Positions 49,796-62,300 of a stretch of DNA of 64,000 nt are shown piece after piece (the stretch's first letter is position 1; each line of letters opens with the position of its first letter). Origin of the DNA: Nymphaea colorata (lineage: Eukaryota > Streptophyta > Magnoliopsida > Nymphaeales > Nymphaeaceae); the NCBI RefSeq assembly GCF_008831285.2, contig NC_045146.1:15867149-15931148 (forward strand), read 5' to 3'. Under the pieces are notes generated by a model. That model was given only the letters and a program-made list of their open reading frames with translations. It did no database searches and had not been told where the DNA came from. A program made the position numbers and the translations under genes.

Positions 49796-52217
49796 ATGGA
49801 TGTAGAGTCCAACCAAGCTTCCTCGGTGCTTGCAGACACTACACTTCTAACAAAGTCTAGGTTAGGCTCACGTAATTTGGTTCCTTGTTCATCAACTAAA
49901 AATTGTCCATCCATCGTTCCTGGGGGTCATTATTTGCCAATCAGGAAGAAAAATCGTCCTAGCAACCTTGAAGATGTCTATTCAAATGGGTGGCTTGATG
50001 CGATGAAGGCTTCCTCACCCCCTGGTAGAGGCCTCGCCAGAGACGAGCATGATTCAGTATTTAGCCCATGGGAGGCAAGTTTCTTCAATTCAACATTCTT
50101 GGATTCTTTGTCTTATTCATTTTTTTTTTCTTTCTCTAAATAAAGCCCTTAGTTGCCCGCAGGTTACATGCCCATCAGCCCTTAGATCCTTTCAGATGAT
50201 CACAAGTGCTGCAGAAGGTAAAAGGATAGTATTGTTCCTGGACTATGACGGGACCCTGTCACCCATTGTAAATGATCCAGATTGTGCCATCATATTAGAT
50301 GGGGTATGTTCCAATACTGTATAACTGGTATCTGTTTGTGAAATTTTAAAATTGTATTTTTATTTATAAATTTGCCTATAATGCAGATGCTCCCTGTCAT
50401 TCGTGAAGCTGCATCGCTTTTCCCTACTGCAATCATAACGGGTAGACGGCGTGATCAGGTTTGTTTACAGACTTGGAAGTTCTCTTCAAATGATAAGGTT
50501 GTCACAGGATTTGGAAATTTAGCATGTGTTGCAGTTCTGAGATTTTATTTTCCAGGTTTATGAATTTGTTGGATTGTCTGAACTTTACTATGCGGGTAGC
50601 CATGGAATGGACATAATGGTACCAACTGTTGCTGCTTCCAAAGCTGATAGTTGCACCCAAAATTGTGATGCGTCCACAGATGGGCAGGTTGGTGGATTTG
50701 TTTCTGAGAATGTCATTTCCCTTTTTGGCGTATTATGTCTATTCATAGAATTAGAATGTGATCATATGCATACGACTGCAGTTGATTCATGGAATTTACT
50801 ACATTACAAGCGTTTGTGTCTAAGCCTTGCCCTTTATGAAACTATTGTCCTTCACTTGCTGCTGCCATAGCATTAACATAAAAGTAATAAAGGTTTTGGT
50901 TGTCCCAACTGCATATAAATGTCAGAACTATGTGTTGAATATAATCATGCACAGAGTGCTGATATCTATAATTTTGACACCTCTATGTCTTAACAATTTC
51001 CAATTTGTTCACTGATTCAGGCTACGGATGAAAATCTTTTCCAGCCTGCCAAGGAATTTTTACCAATGATTGATGAGGTATCTCAGGCTAAAGGTTCAAC
51101 TTATTTGCAAATTGAAAACTTTCTCAATGCTGTTTCTTTTAGTTTGACATGCTATGTGTTTTTCTCAGAGAAATCTTGAACTTTTTTTACAGGTTTTCAG
51201 ATCTCTGTTGGAAAGTATGAGGGGAATTGATGGTGCAAAGGTGGAAAATAACAAATTCTGCGTCTCTGTCCATTATCGCCGTGTCAGTGAGGAGGTGTGT
51301 TCTATTGCGACCATCATAATCTAAATCCTTTTTGCTGTCTGTTCGTGCACAAAATAAAATATGTTGTTTTTTTGTGATCAGAACTGGTATGAGGTTGCTC
51401 AGCGTGTGTTGTCCATTCTTCAAGGATACCCTAGGCTGAAAGTTACTCATGGCCGCAAGGTTAGTGCTAGAATTCAAGTTGGGAAATATTGGATTCTTTC
51501 TCTGGTGCATCTCTTGATATTCTTGCGTACAACATCTTGTTAATTCTTGATGATGCTTCAATTTCTAACTTTCTTCTCCTTAACATGAACTTTTCAGGTA
51601 TTGGAAGTTCGACCAAAAATAAAGTGGAATAAGGGAAAGGCAGTTGATTTTTTTATGGATTCACTTGGTAATCAACTAAAATGCAGTAAACATGAATTGT
51701 TACTATTTTGTTTATTTACCCGTAAGGGATAGGAGAGAGAGACAGAGAGAAATGGATACTAGTCCAATGTTACTGAAATTTTCTCCTTGCAGGACTCTCC
51801 AACTCTTTTGATGTGCTTCCCATATATATAGGGGATGACCGAACCGATGAAGATGCTTTCAGGGTATTGAGAGAAAAGCATAATGGCTTTGGCATATTGG
51901 TGTCTGCAGCGCCAAAGGAAACCAGTGCCCTCTACATGCTTAAAGACCCAACTGAGGTATGCCTTGCACGTTCATTTTCCATGGAACTCTGAGTGAAGTG
52001 CAAAAACATTCAACCACTCTGGCTAGTAAAATACATAAAGCAAACTTTTGTAAATATGGCAAGCTCATTTCTGGGTGCCGTAATTCATCAAATTTGGCTG
52101 TTGTCTTCATTTTGTTTATCCTCCTGATTATAGTCCTGATGTTAATACTGCTACCGTTTTCAGGTTAAGGATTTCATCGAATGCCTGATTAAGTGGAAGA
52201 AGTCCGGAGAAACTTAA
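49796..52217 (+). CDS. TPP: trehalose-6-phosphate phosphatase
   Basis: It dephosphorylates trehalose 6-phosphate to trehalose, the second step of trehalose synthesis, and so lowers the sugar-signal metabolite T6P; most likely cytosolic, nuclear or plastidic. Exons: 49,796-50,074; 50,163-50,303; 50,387-50,458; 50,556-50,687; 51,021-51,077; 51,193-51,294; 51,382-51,459; 51,598-51,667; 51,793-51,956; 52,164-52,217. All join in frame to 382 residues, normal for plant TPPs. Residues 65-76 ([12 protein letters not shown]) are the plant TPP signature before the phosphatase domain. HAD motif I is LDYDGTLSP, with the nucleophile and acid Asp in DYD. Next come [37 protein letters not shown], the Lys-containing [12 protein letters not shown], and motif [12 protein letters not shown]. 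No catalytic residue is missing. The start is the first in-frame ATG; a longer frame to 49,715 begins with TTG. The N-terminus ([10 protein letters not shown]) resembles the TPPF/TPPG group. Oddity: intron 1 is GC-AG. Confidence 0.96.
50075..50162 (+). other. GC-AG intron in TPP
   Basis: The donor is GAG|GCAAGT and the acceptor TTGCCCGCAG|GTT. Joining at GC gives [12 protein letters not shown] in frame, matching the W...YPSAL segment of known TPPs. The only nearby GT donor, three bases further on, throws the reading out of frame into an early stop. GC-AG introns are a minor class spliced by the major spliceosome. Confidence 0.85.
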
Positions 52218-52560
52218 GTAGTTGGAAGTGGAACATCTTTTCAATTTTCTCTTTTGGTGACTGGAATATTTTGTCTCCTCGATTGGGACTGCAGTATGGA
52301 ACTCCTCTGCAGCGAACCCAACTATGTAACCATTCTGGGCCTCTGAAATTTTGGTGCAAGTGAGCCCAATTTTGTAATCAGTCTACAAATACAGATGCTT
52401 TTACTTATAAAGAAAAATTCTGAATATTGCATCCTGTAGTTCTCTCTCTCTCAGAAGCCCTTCTAACGTAACTGGTAGCTTTCATTTCATTTCATGAGAT
52501 CCAGACCCACAAATCTGATATTCTTCTTCAAATAAAGGATGATTTTCCAGAAGTGCAGAG
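52218..52560 (+). other. TPP 3' untranslated region (approximate)
   Basis: TTTGTAATC at about 52,371 resembles a plant far-upstream element. A clear AATAAA lies at 52,531-52,536. The cleavage site cannot be fixed from sequence; the UTR ends somewhere between about 52,420 and 52,560. Confidence 0.4.
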
Positions 52561-54414
52561 TACACAATTTGTAATCTGAGCTGACCAGGGGGAAGCTAAC
52601 GTATGACACTTACCACGATTCAGATCACAAATGAGACCGTCATGTTTTCTTTACAAATGTTTGAACCCTTCTGACTATATTATTGACGTCACAAGTTTAC
52701 ACAGGACAAAACCATTTGTGCGATCGTAGGTGCACCAGTACACGGGTGCCACAGCAGTACATTAATACATACAAATTGTGCCATCTGACATGAGCAGTAC
52801 ACATTGATCTGTAGTGGTTTCCTGACCTTAGGCTTCGCAGATGATGACTGCTTTTAGCATCTAATCTATTGAATTAACAGCAAGTCACAATGAAGCAGAC
52901 AATGACCCTGGTACAGGTAAACTCGTTCCTTGTAATTGTAATGGCACATTAAGGCTTTCTGTGCAGGGAGTAGATCCAGTTATGTAGAGTCACTGCTTAG
53001 CAAAGCCGGTGGATCCTCCATTACCTCATGTCACCTGCACCATTCCTCATACTGCTGATCAGTGCTGCTCAAACTTAAAACTGATTGAATCTGCAGGAAA
53101 GTAACCCGCTGCACTCCTTGATTCAAGAGGAGTGCTTAAATCACTCAATTGAAAATTTTTCTCTATTCATCGAAAACGGGCGCTTAATTGGCCGATTCAA
53201 CCTGAGAAGGATGTCTCTGTCCTCTTTTCATTTATGGTTCTGATTTTGTTCTGATATTAGATCTTTTTTATCTTTTACTTCAGATAAAATTCGCTTCCCA
53301 CAGTGCATGCAAATCCAAATGAATTATGATTTGATTCGATTGGTTTCTGTAAGAATTATTCTATTTAAAAATCGCTCCTGGCGACATTCCCTACCACCCT
53401 CATGTAACACGTGCTCTTGCACTGCCATTAATATTTTGCGAGTTGTTCAACATATCAGCGACTTCCCAGAAAAGAAAAACAAAATACACATAAACCTGGT
53501 CTGTCTTCCTCTGGCGCAAAGTGGAAAAGAGGGATGGCGATTCCTTACTACAGCCTAACGCAGGAGCGCACTTGTCAGTCGGCATCAAGCATCCGAGGCA
53601 CCACGTAAAGTGAATACTTTTATCAAGTACTCAAATCAAGCAGATCCAGCCTCTTATGTATCTACACCTAACCAGGCCACAGGGAAAGATAACAAAACGA
53701 TACCGACTTCAGTGGGGATATAAACAGTCAAGATATGGTTTCTAGCTAGATTTTGGTTTGTTTTCATTGGAGTGATTTGGAATCAATCTCCATTGTCAAT
53801 CGCCAATATTTCTCAATTATCAGAAACCAAAACTTTGTTAGCATCCACCTAGTTTGTGGGCCCTGTCAGATGATATGCATGGCCCACACTTCACATCCAT
53901 GACCTTATTGAAAAGATTTACCACCTCTGCACAACATTTAGCTCAGCTAGATACAGGCCAACTTCCTCCCACTTGCACCACTGACTGGAAATTCTACTTG
54001 GCAATCTGCATACACATTACAAGCCAAACTGATGTCACTCTCTCCTGTCAATAATCCATTAAGATCACCATGATCAAGACCACGAACATAATCTTGAATT
54101 ACTTGTCACAAAGAATATGCCTTGAATTTGGTATTGATACCACTTTCCCCTACCACACTGATGCTGTGGGCATTCTTTGGTAGACATGTAAATGGTTTGG
54201 ATTTGAATACATTAAATTGGCCAAGTTTAGTAAAAGCTAAGAAGACTGAATCTCAAAACCATTTGCATCTTTAACTATGCGCAAGGAACCTAAACTTGTA
54301 AACCCATGAGCTTAACAAGTGTAACTTCTGCTGAGGCAGAGCAAATCTTAAGGAACTGTCAACGTGATGCCATAGCTGAATGCTTATGTTTTTAGCAATG
54401 CTGTTGCTTGTGAC

Positions 54415-54442
54415 CCTCTCTCTCTCTCTCTCTCTCTCTCTC
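54415..54442. repeat. (CT)n microsatellite
   Basis: About 14 CT units, 135 bp before a second CT tract. Confidence 0.9.
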
Positions 54443-54575
54443 CAAGTGATGGGTAGTACAATCCAGGTTATAGCTACGTCTTCAATTTGAAGTTTGGAGG
54501 GTGCATCTTGATGGTATTAAAGAATGTTGAGCTTGAGATTATGGGCCTCATTATGGAGGCTAAGTGGGTCTGTTA

Positions 54576-54577
<2 letters not shown>

Positions 54578-54617
<40 letters not shown>
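54578..54617. repeat. (CT)n microsatellite
   Basis: About 20 CT units, the longest CT tract in the window. Confidence 0.93.
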
Positions 54618-54618
<1 letters not shown>

Positions 54619-56676
54619 AAAGTGATGCCTTACCAATCTTACCACGTAAGACACTTGATCTAGTAGGTGATCGGTTGAAGACATTTAAGATGAAGAACTT
54701 CGTGAGTTAGGTGATGAGTTGAGATCTAGTCACCTTGTCTGATCGCACGAGGGACTGCAATCTAACTTATATGTCCGTCGTGTGCTTGTCATTGTGCTGA
54801 TGATGGGACACCAAGAAATCTATGGTCTTGGCCGCAGTTTGTCTTGCCAATGTAAGAATACCAGGTGATCGTGTCCCTGTTTGTTAAGTGGTGGGTGCAT
54901 CCCACCTTCTCGATGTAATCCGTCCTGAATATCAGCACATTTGTAGGCCGCGGTGATGAAGAAGCGACCTACTAGAGTGGGAATCCAAACGGGGTGAATC
55001 TTATCCCACACCCAACCTGATGAAAGATGTCAAATCCATAGACAAATGAATCGCATTCGATCACCCAACGTTCAATTAATTAAATACGATAACAGTCATA
55101 TCGAATCCACAATGTACATGGAACCATGCCAAATGAGCGGTTGAACTTTGACAGGGACAGGGCCGAAGAGTCAAAGTTACCTTTTAACAGTGTCAGGCGG
55201 CCATCTCTTAATTTCTAGAAAGGCAAAAGCCAAGCTGGCTGGGCTAACTTTTGGCTTTTTTTGACCGGGGGGGACCGGTTCATTAACTTGCCATGGGCAC
55301 ATGTATTGACTGGACCATGGCCTGCCAACGACCAAGCCCGGCTGCCTCATAGCAAACCAGTTTTGTCAGGACAAACTATTTTATTTTAGAGATCTAACTG
55401 CTCAAGTAAACTCAACGCTGCTAGGCGAGAAAGAAACCGAAGTTTAGCTTCTTAGACACCAATAACTGTCAATTTTAGTGCGTAATAACTGAAAGTCGAT
55501 CAAGCAGTCTCCTTCCAAAGATAGTTTCCCTGTAAGACAGTCATATGTCCCATAGGTGAAGAATTTGATTTATTTCATGCAGCGCCCATTTGGTAATGCT
55601 GTTTCAAGAATACTATAATACAGTGTTTCGTGAATCAAGTTCGTGGAACAGTAACAAACTGTTTCTATTGCCAAATCAATCAACCCCTAAAGAGGCTAGG
55701 TTCTTCACTTTCAACATTCAAGGCCCTGGCCTCGAATTCATCTTAAGAAATATTTCTTCATCTTAGGTAGCTTAATAAATCCAATGCATTCGCAGACCTT
55801 GAAATCATGCCGGTCTTGGAAGATGGTCGGCAAGTCTAAATTATTAAAAGCAAATAATCTATAAAGGTTGTACTATACTTTGAAACAAACAAACTTCTGA
55901 TTGCTTTTCCTGCTGCAAAGAGCCTTTACATGTCAACTACGCCCTAAAAGATAACTCTTTTTCCCCTCCATGACAAGAAAATGACAAGAAGTAGGAGGCT
56001 CAATGGCACCAATTGCCAGCACCATGCCAGCAATGTCATTGCTGGCAAGCGCACTATTTTGCTTATACAATGCAGAAAAGTTAACCAAGATGATGTTTGA
56101 AATTTGTTCGGAACCGACGTCGCGCTCGCATGATTAGGGTTGCAAATGGGTCGGATCTAGGACAACTGAACACATTAGGAGTCATGATAAAGTTTGATCC
56201 AGAAGCTGGGTCCAGTACAGCAAAATAAAAGGCTAAATAAAGCCATGGATCCAGATCAGACCCCATTTGGATCTCGAAGCATAGACCAACAATGTGTCTC
56301 TAAAGGCGTTGAGCTGCCCACATAAAGGGGTTATACCCAAGTGCGGTGCCATATTCTGAAATACTTGGAAGAATTAAATCTTCGGCCTTTTTGGAAAAGT
56401 GACCGATCTGGGATTCCAACCCGTGATCTCTTATGTTTATACTTCGGTGTCCATGGTTTCACGTCTATCTAGCAACAAAATTGGGGTCTTGGATCGTCAC
56501 ATGTGTAAAGTGGTTCTCGTCATGCTCCCATAGAACCATTTCCATGTGTTATACTCCCTTTGGTTTTTCATATCTTGAACAGTGTTCCACAATCTAGAAC
56601 ATATTTCTCTACAACATAAACAACTGAGACCAAATCTAAAAGTCCTAAGTGATGAAATATTCAATATTCGGTCTCT

Positions 56677-56699
56677 TATATATATATATATATATATAT
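56677..56699. repeat. (TA)n microsatellite
   Basis: About 11 TA units. Confidence 0.9.
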
Positions 56700-56787
56700 G
56701 AGAAAGGCTTTTTCTTGCATTAGATGCATCACTGACACCTTTAGCCACCACCCAGTCTTTTTTTTCCTTTTTTAAGTGTTCATGGTT

Positions 56788-56804
56788 CTCTCTCTCTCTC
56801 TCTT
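56788..56804. repeat. (CT)n microsatellite
   Basis: About eight CT units. Confidence 0.85.
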
Positions 56805-59344
56805 TATGTCCATATTTTTTTTTTATAAACATACACAGCTGGAAAACTTTCTATTTATGCTCAGGGAACAATGTCTAGACAAGATTTCATGTAACGGACA
56901 TACATGTCCGATACGTGTAACTCATTCAAAAGTTGGGACACTTTAAAGCTGCCCAAAAGCGGTCCCATTACTTGCTTAAAAGGGTTGCACCCATCCTTCC
57001 GTAAGTCCATTGCGTAAGCAGTGATGACAATTCTAGCTCGGGTTCTTTTCTTTCACCAGCAAAAATTTTTTGAACCGGGTTCGTCCCCGAACTGCACTAA
57101 ATCTCTCAGCCATTGTTAAGCAGGCTTAATAAAACAAACAGAAGGCGGTCAAGCTTAGCCCGTCTATCGATGCACGCTGCTTGGACTTTGACCTTATGGC
57201 AAGTTGAGAGACCAAGCTGACTATGTATGCGATAGGCAGAGTCTGACTACAATAAGTTAATAGAGATGCACCTCGAGCATTGAACTGTCTAAACTTCTAT
57301 TTAAGTTGAAGGTTTTAGGCCCACTTGTTCGATTTATAAAGAAAGGCTTGAATTGACTCAAGCCGAGCCGAGTTGAGCCATGAGCTGCTTAGTTCGACTA
57401 GAAAGGAGCAAATTGCGACCTGAAAGTTTTCCGGGGACGCACATAGATATGAGGCACACTGGAAGGAAACTGGGCATCTTATGCTTTTGCCAACACTTGA
57501 TTGAGATTCTTAGTTTAATTTATTAGAGTTAGGTGGACTTGTCCGTGGGATAGGTCGCCAGAATGGCAGCTGCTATTAGCAACGGACAGATGTTCTAAGC
57601 CATTTTAAATCGATGTTATCATTTGACTTTGAATGCTCAAATCAACTGGGAAAAGAATACCATCTAAAGCATAAGGAATAATTAAACTTTTATGGATACT
57701 AGCGCTGATGCAGATTGCACATGAATTAATATCCCTCGATCAAATAATAAAGTGTGAAATCTAACTGCCTCACAGTTTCAAGAAAAAAGGAATAAACAAC
57801 GATGTAAAAGCAAAATGAACAAGAACAGAAAAGTCACTGCACATTGAATGTGGTGACTCACGAGAAGCTGTTGGGGAGAAGCAAGTCTATACATTATTGG
57901 TCAACTATTTGAAGCAACTGGGGGCTTCTTTAGAACTCAAAAATCATTTGTCCTGTCCCTATGAAAAGCATAATAAAAAGTATGCCTACCATTTTGCCAA
58001 TAGAATAAAGTGCCTTCGATTTTTTGCATTCGCACATCATTTTGCGAAGCATAAAGTTGGTTCTAGATTTTCCACATTTGCCAAGTGCCACTCACCAAGA
58101 ACCCATTACCAAAATTTGAAAAAAAGAAACAAATGCCTAAAAGTTTGAATTAATCACTGTAAAGCAACTCGTATGTTCACTTTTATTCATGGATGAAGAA
58201 AGTTTTACCAGCACGAGCTTATTCAGAAGCTAGGGCTTCCTAACAGTAAAAGGTGTGTAGCTCTAGCATGAATCAGGGCCGAGTAGGAGTCTCCCTCAAC
58301 CTTTCACTTGGGGCAAGCGAATGTGCTTGTACTGTCAAATACCATGAAATTATATAAGATCTCGAATTAATTGGGGTCAAACCGTGATTATGACGCACAA
58401 AAGCTGATATAGGTTGCGGCATGATTTTTGTGCACTACAGTGGTTTTCAGACGCCAAAAGCTTGGCTTGTTTTCTATCCTTAACTATCAAGGATGTTTAC
58501 ATTTACAATCTTTCTTATTTTCTGTTGGCAATCGGGAGAAGAGGGAGCCAGTACCGAGCACTTGTAGGCAGCAGTTTTATCCCTTGGATGGACCTCAATA
58601 CCCAACCGCAGGAGGCAGATAAGCATCCTTTCACTTATTCCACGAACTCAAGACATGCGTACAGTTGGAATGCATTTTCAACTACTAATCAGCTAATAAA
58701 CAAGAAACTGATAAGGTTTACGGGACCATACAAGGAGGGCATGACATGCTACGCATGCTCTCCAAACAGTATGACCACTAAATAAAGCTGACACTTTATC
58801 TAAAGCACGAACATGATCTTATTAATAATGGTCAATTGAATAACAATATGATACAAGATGAAGTACAGTAACATAAGCTGAAGGCCATGGCGAACCTTGC
58901 CTATGACGCAACCCCATTGGAGCACAATCACTGTTATTCTTATATGCAACAGGTGCAACAACAATGGTACCCTTTAATCTCATTAAAACCAAAGGCTGCA
59001 GTCAGCTCCTTCACTTCAAGGGACAGGCTTCTGATTTGCGATTTGATCATCCATGGAGAAAAAATGCAACAGCTTCAAATGGTGATGCAAATACTAAAGA
59101 TTTTCAGACAATAATCCTGCAAGACCACAGCCGTCCAATTATACAATTAACTAACAAGCAAAAAGTTAATCAGTAATAATGCAAATATCACTATCTTCGC
59201 TGCCAGCAAATTGAAATATAATCAGTTGAAAATATAATCTAGATACGAATACAAGTACAATTATTTTTATTTTTCAAAATACCTCTAACATATCATTTAA
59301 TAATAGAGCGGTTGATCATAGCATGTGGACTCATAACATCGCCC

Positions 59345-62300
59345 TTATTGCAGGCCAAACCCAATTGAATTGGATATTGCAAGTTTGAGCCTGTCCTCAA
59401 GTTTAGACTTGGTTTGATACTCTGGAATCATTAGTACGTTGAAACACGTGTGTGAGGTTGGCAATCTGCAAGGAAATATGACAACTGCATTAAAGCTGCA
59501 CTGCAACACCTATAAGACATCCAATGCAGTAAGAAGAAGATGATTCCGCTAATTTAGGAATGACAAAACTAAAGATTTGCGTGAAAATCAAATAAAAAAC
59601 TAAATTACATAAAGTCCATGCAATGCTTTACCTGTCAGTATCATCTCCATTTCGGATAATGACAAACGGGAGACTTCCAAGACCACCAATGGGCGCTCTA
59701 TCATTTCCAGTTGTAAAAAAAAGCAGTGCCTTCTTCTCTTCAAGGCTCATTTTATGTACCTATTTAGTTGAAGGCTTGAAGCTTTAAACTACACTATTGA
59801 CAGAAGGATATGATATAATCTCATATTGAAAAAAAAAAAGAAAAAAAAAAACTTTACCAGCTCCCAAAACCATCTGATGACCTTGCTTTCTCTAGAGTAA
59901 CCACCATCATAAACAGTAACCCGTTCTAGTGCCTGCATTCAAGTTTACCAAAATATTAGTGAAGATTTATACTGAATGGCAAAGTTTTCTACTTTGTCTT
60001 AAACTCATAATGCTACAAAAAATTGTGTTAGTACAATCCAGTACAAACGAAAATAGGAATTTCCTTAGTATCTGCAACTGTATCCATGTCATGTTTCGAC
60101 AAAGGCCAGCATCATTTTGCAAGCCCTCTACCTGGATCTTCCCACTCAATAGTATCTAGAAAAGAAATTCGGTTCTCTTCATTGAGAACAATCTAAAAAG
60201 TACAAACTTTTAACAGAAGAAGCAACCATATTCAATTCCATATAACAGAATCATACATCAAAATCATAATGAGGCAAACCCGAAATCAGCAATTCCAGCT
60301 CTTCATAATAGAAAAGTTTTAGTGCATGCCCTCCACAAACCTGGATGAGACCAAGGAATAAAATTAGATGCATATGAGCAAAGATGAAAACTATGACAAC
60401 ATAATGGAATCTTGCGAAAGCTGTTTTACAAATAATACAATGGAAATAACCTCATGAAATGCCCTTGAAAATGCTGAAAATTGTTTAGCAATAGAATCGA
60501 CCAGTAGATACTTCACATATAGCTCCACATACCTGCCAATTTTAAAAATGACATTCAAAACCAACTAGAAATTCAAGAAAAATCTCCAAAAGATGTGTTA
60601 ATAGAATATGCCTCTGTGTCTCTCTGTGTGTGTGGTTGTTGTTGGGGTGGGGGGGTTGGCTTTGTTGTAATTTCAAATGTTCATGCATTTTTCTTATATA
60701 TTTAAACAGTGCATGAGAATTTGAAATCATTAAAGCACAAATAGACAATCACGTGGTGTCATAATACATCTTGTCATAATTTTGGCAATGACTGCTCATA
60801 GGGCACTGGCCGCTAGCATGGTTTCACATTCTATGACATCCGAAGTCTGTACTTCAGCTTTCCCATTCGGAGCGCATCAGATTGTGTACATCCTTTAGAA
60901 AATGATGAGAGGTATTTGGTTTATTAAGTGTAAACCATCTGCAAACATCACACGGCTTAGAAAAAAATGGCAACTTCTGTAACTAGTTACAGCATAGAAG
61001 GGTGGTCCCCATGTTAAGTGAAGCAGATGAAAAAGCTGAGATGGAAAGAAAAAAAAATCATAGGATTTAATCAATGCCCCATCTTCAAGGCTTGCACAAA
61101 TCCAGCATTACATCACCTTAATAGGAAGGAGAGAGATTTATATTTGTAAACAGTGATTGAAGGTTCAAATTGAGTATATGATGTTACCATAGAAACTTCA
61201 GGTTCATTGCTTGGATTGACACTGTTCTAATAGAACTGGCAAGAAATTCTTTTTACAAAAATATAGGAAAAGCCACATGATTCATTAGACTCCACATACA
61301 TACTTCAGCAGCATGCTCTCTTTGCTGGAGCAAGAGAAGCTCACTGTGTCTCACAACTAGCAAGATAAATTTCGTAAGAAAAGAGAACATGGAAGGCTAC
61401 ACTCTGTACATGAAGACTCCGTTGCAGAAAAAACATATAACCTGGATGCATCTAGAGGTCTACACATCCAAACATGTTGATATGACCATTGACCTGGGCA
61501 CTACTTGACATGCTGAGACATACTATCTTCTGACTTCAAGGTGTCTTAACATTATTGGATATATTGAACATGGTGTGCTAAGTAGTGGCTACTCCATGTT
61601 TAGGATACGGACCACTTCAAAGGTAAAGATGCCTGTGAATACATCTATGTCCTCTCAACTTCTGTTTTTATGGTACACAAGTTTGGCCCATTGTACTAGC
61701 CTCCTGAGTCTCTCCTTCGAGGGCCTAGCAAAGTCACATCTAATCTTCACATGGATGCAACAATTTGTCCAACAAACAGTTACATATGAAATTTCTTGTA
61801 AAAGAATCCCTTCAACTGTGAGTTGTGTGGCTATCAACTACCTGCACAAGCCAAGACGTATAGATCATGACAATGAGGCTGCTAACCATGGGGTTTTTAC
61901 AACCATAGGTGATTGACAAGTCTGACAACCTATGAATGATTTCCTCATCTAATAAATTGAAACGGAAAAACCTTCAAATTTCTGAATGGTCACATTTTGT
62001 GTTCTTGCCTTGTGGTTTTGGAAAATCTTCTGTCTGTTTTCATATTAATAGAGGGTAGATGAGTGCCTCTGGAGATAGCACAATTTAAAGGCAGCATTTT
62101 TACTGCTTTGTTCTGGAACTCCTAAATAAGTTATAATTCATTCTGGTTTATATTTCCGTTTCAGTTCCAAAGCAGTCAAAATAAGGGAAAAGAAAAACAG
62201 AATGAAGATAGAAGGTAAGATATCTGGACCAACTTACCTTTGTCGATTTTCATTTGTTACTGGTATATCACGTCCATTAGGCAAAAGATCATGAGTACGC

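Larger units (their letters stand above)
52561..59344. other. intergenic DNA between the converging TPP and HECT genes
   Basis: No recognisable gene. It contains CT tracts at 54,415-54,442, 54,578-54,617 and 56,788-56,804, a TA tract at 56,677-56,699, and TE debris around 55,585-55,690 and 57,340-57,400. Between 58,430 and 59,160 several overlapping frames read like low-complexity protein (Gln-rich YMQQVQQQWYP, then LRFDHPWRKN), but stops break them and I know no family that fits. The end nearest the HECT stop probably includes its 3' UTR, with AATAAA on the - strand near 59,265. Confidence 0.5.

Noticed and set aside
54820-55011. Possible retrotransposon gag fragment on the - strand
   Set aside because: A 63-codon open stretch with a few gag-like words, but no zinc knuckle or flanking retroelement sequence.
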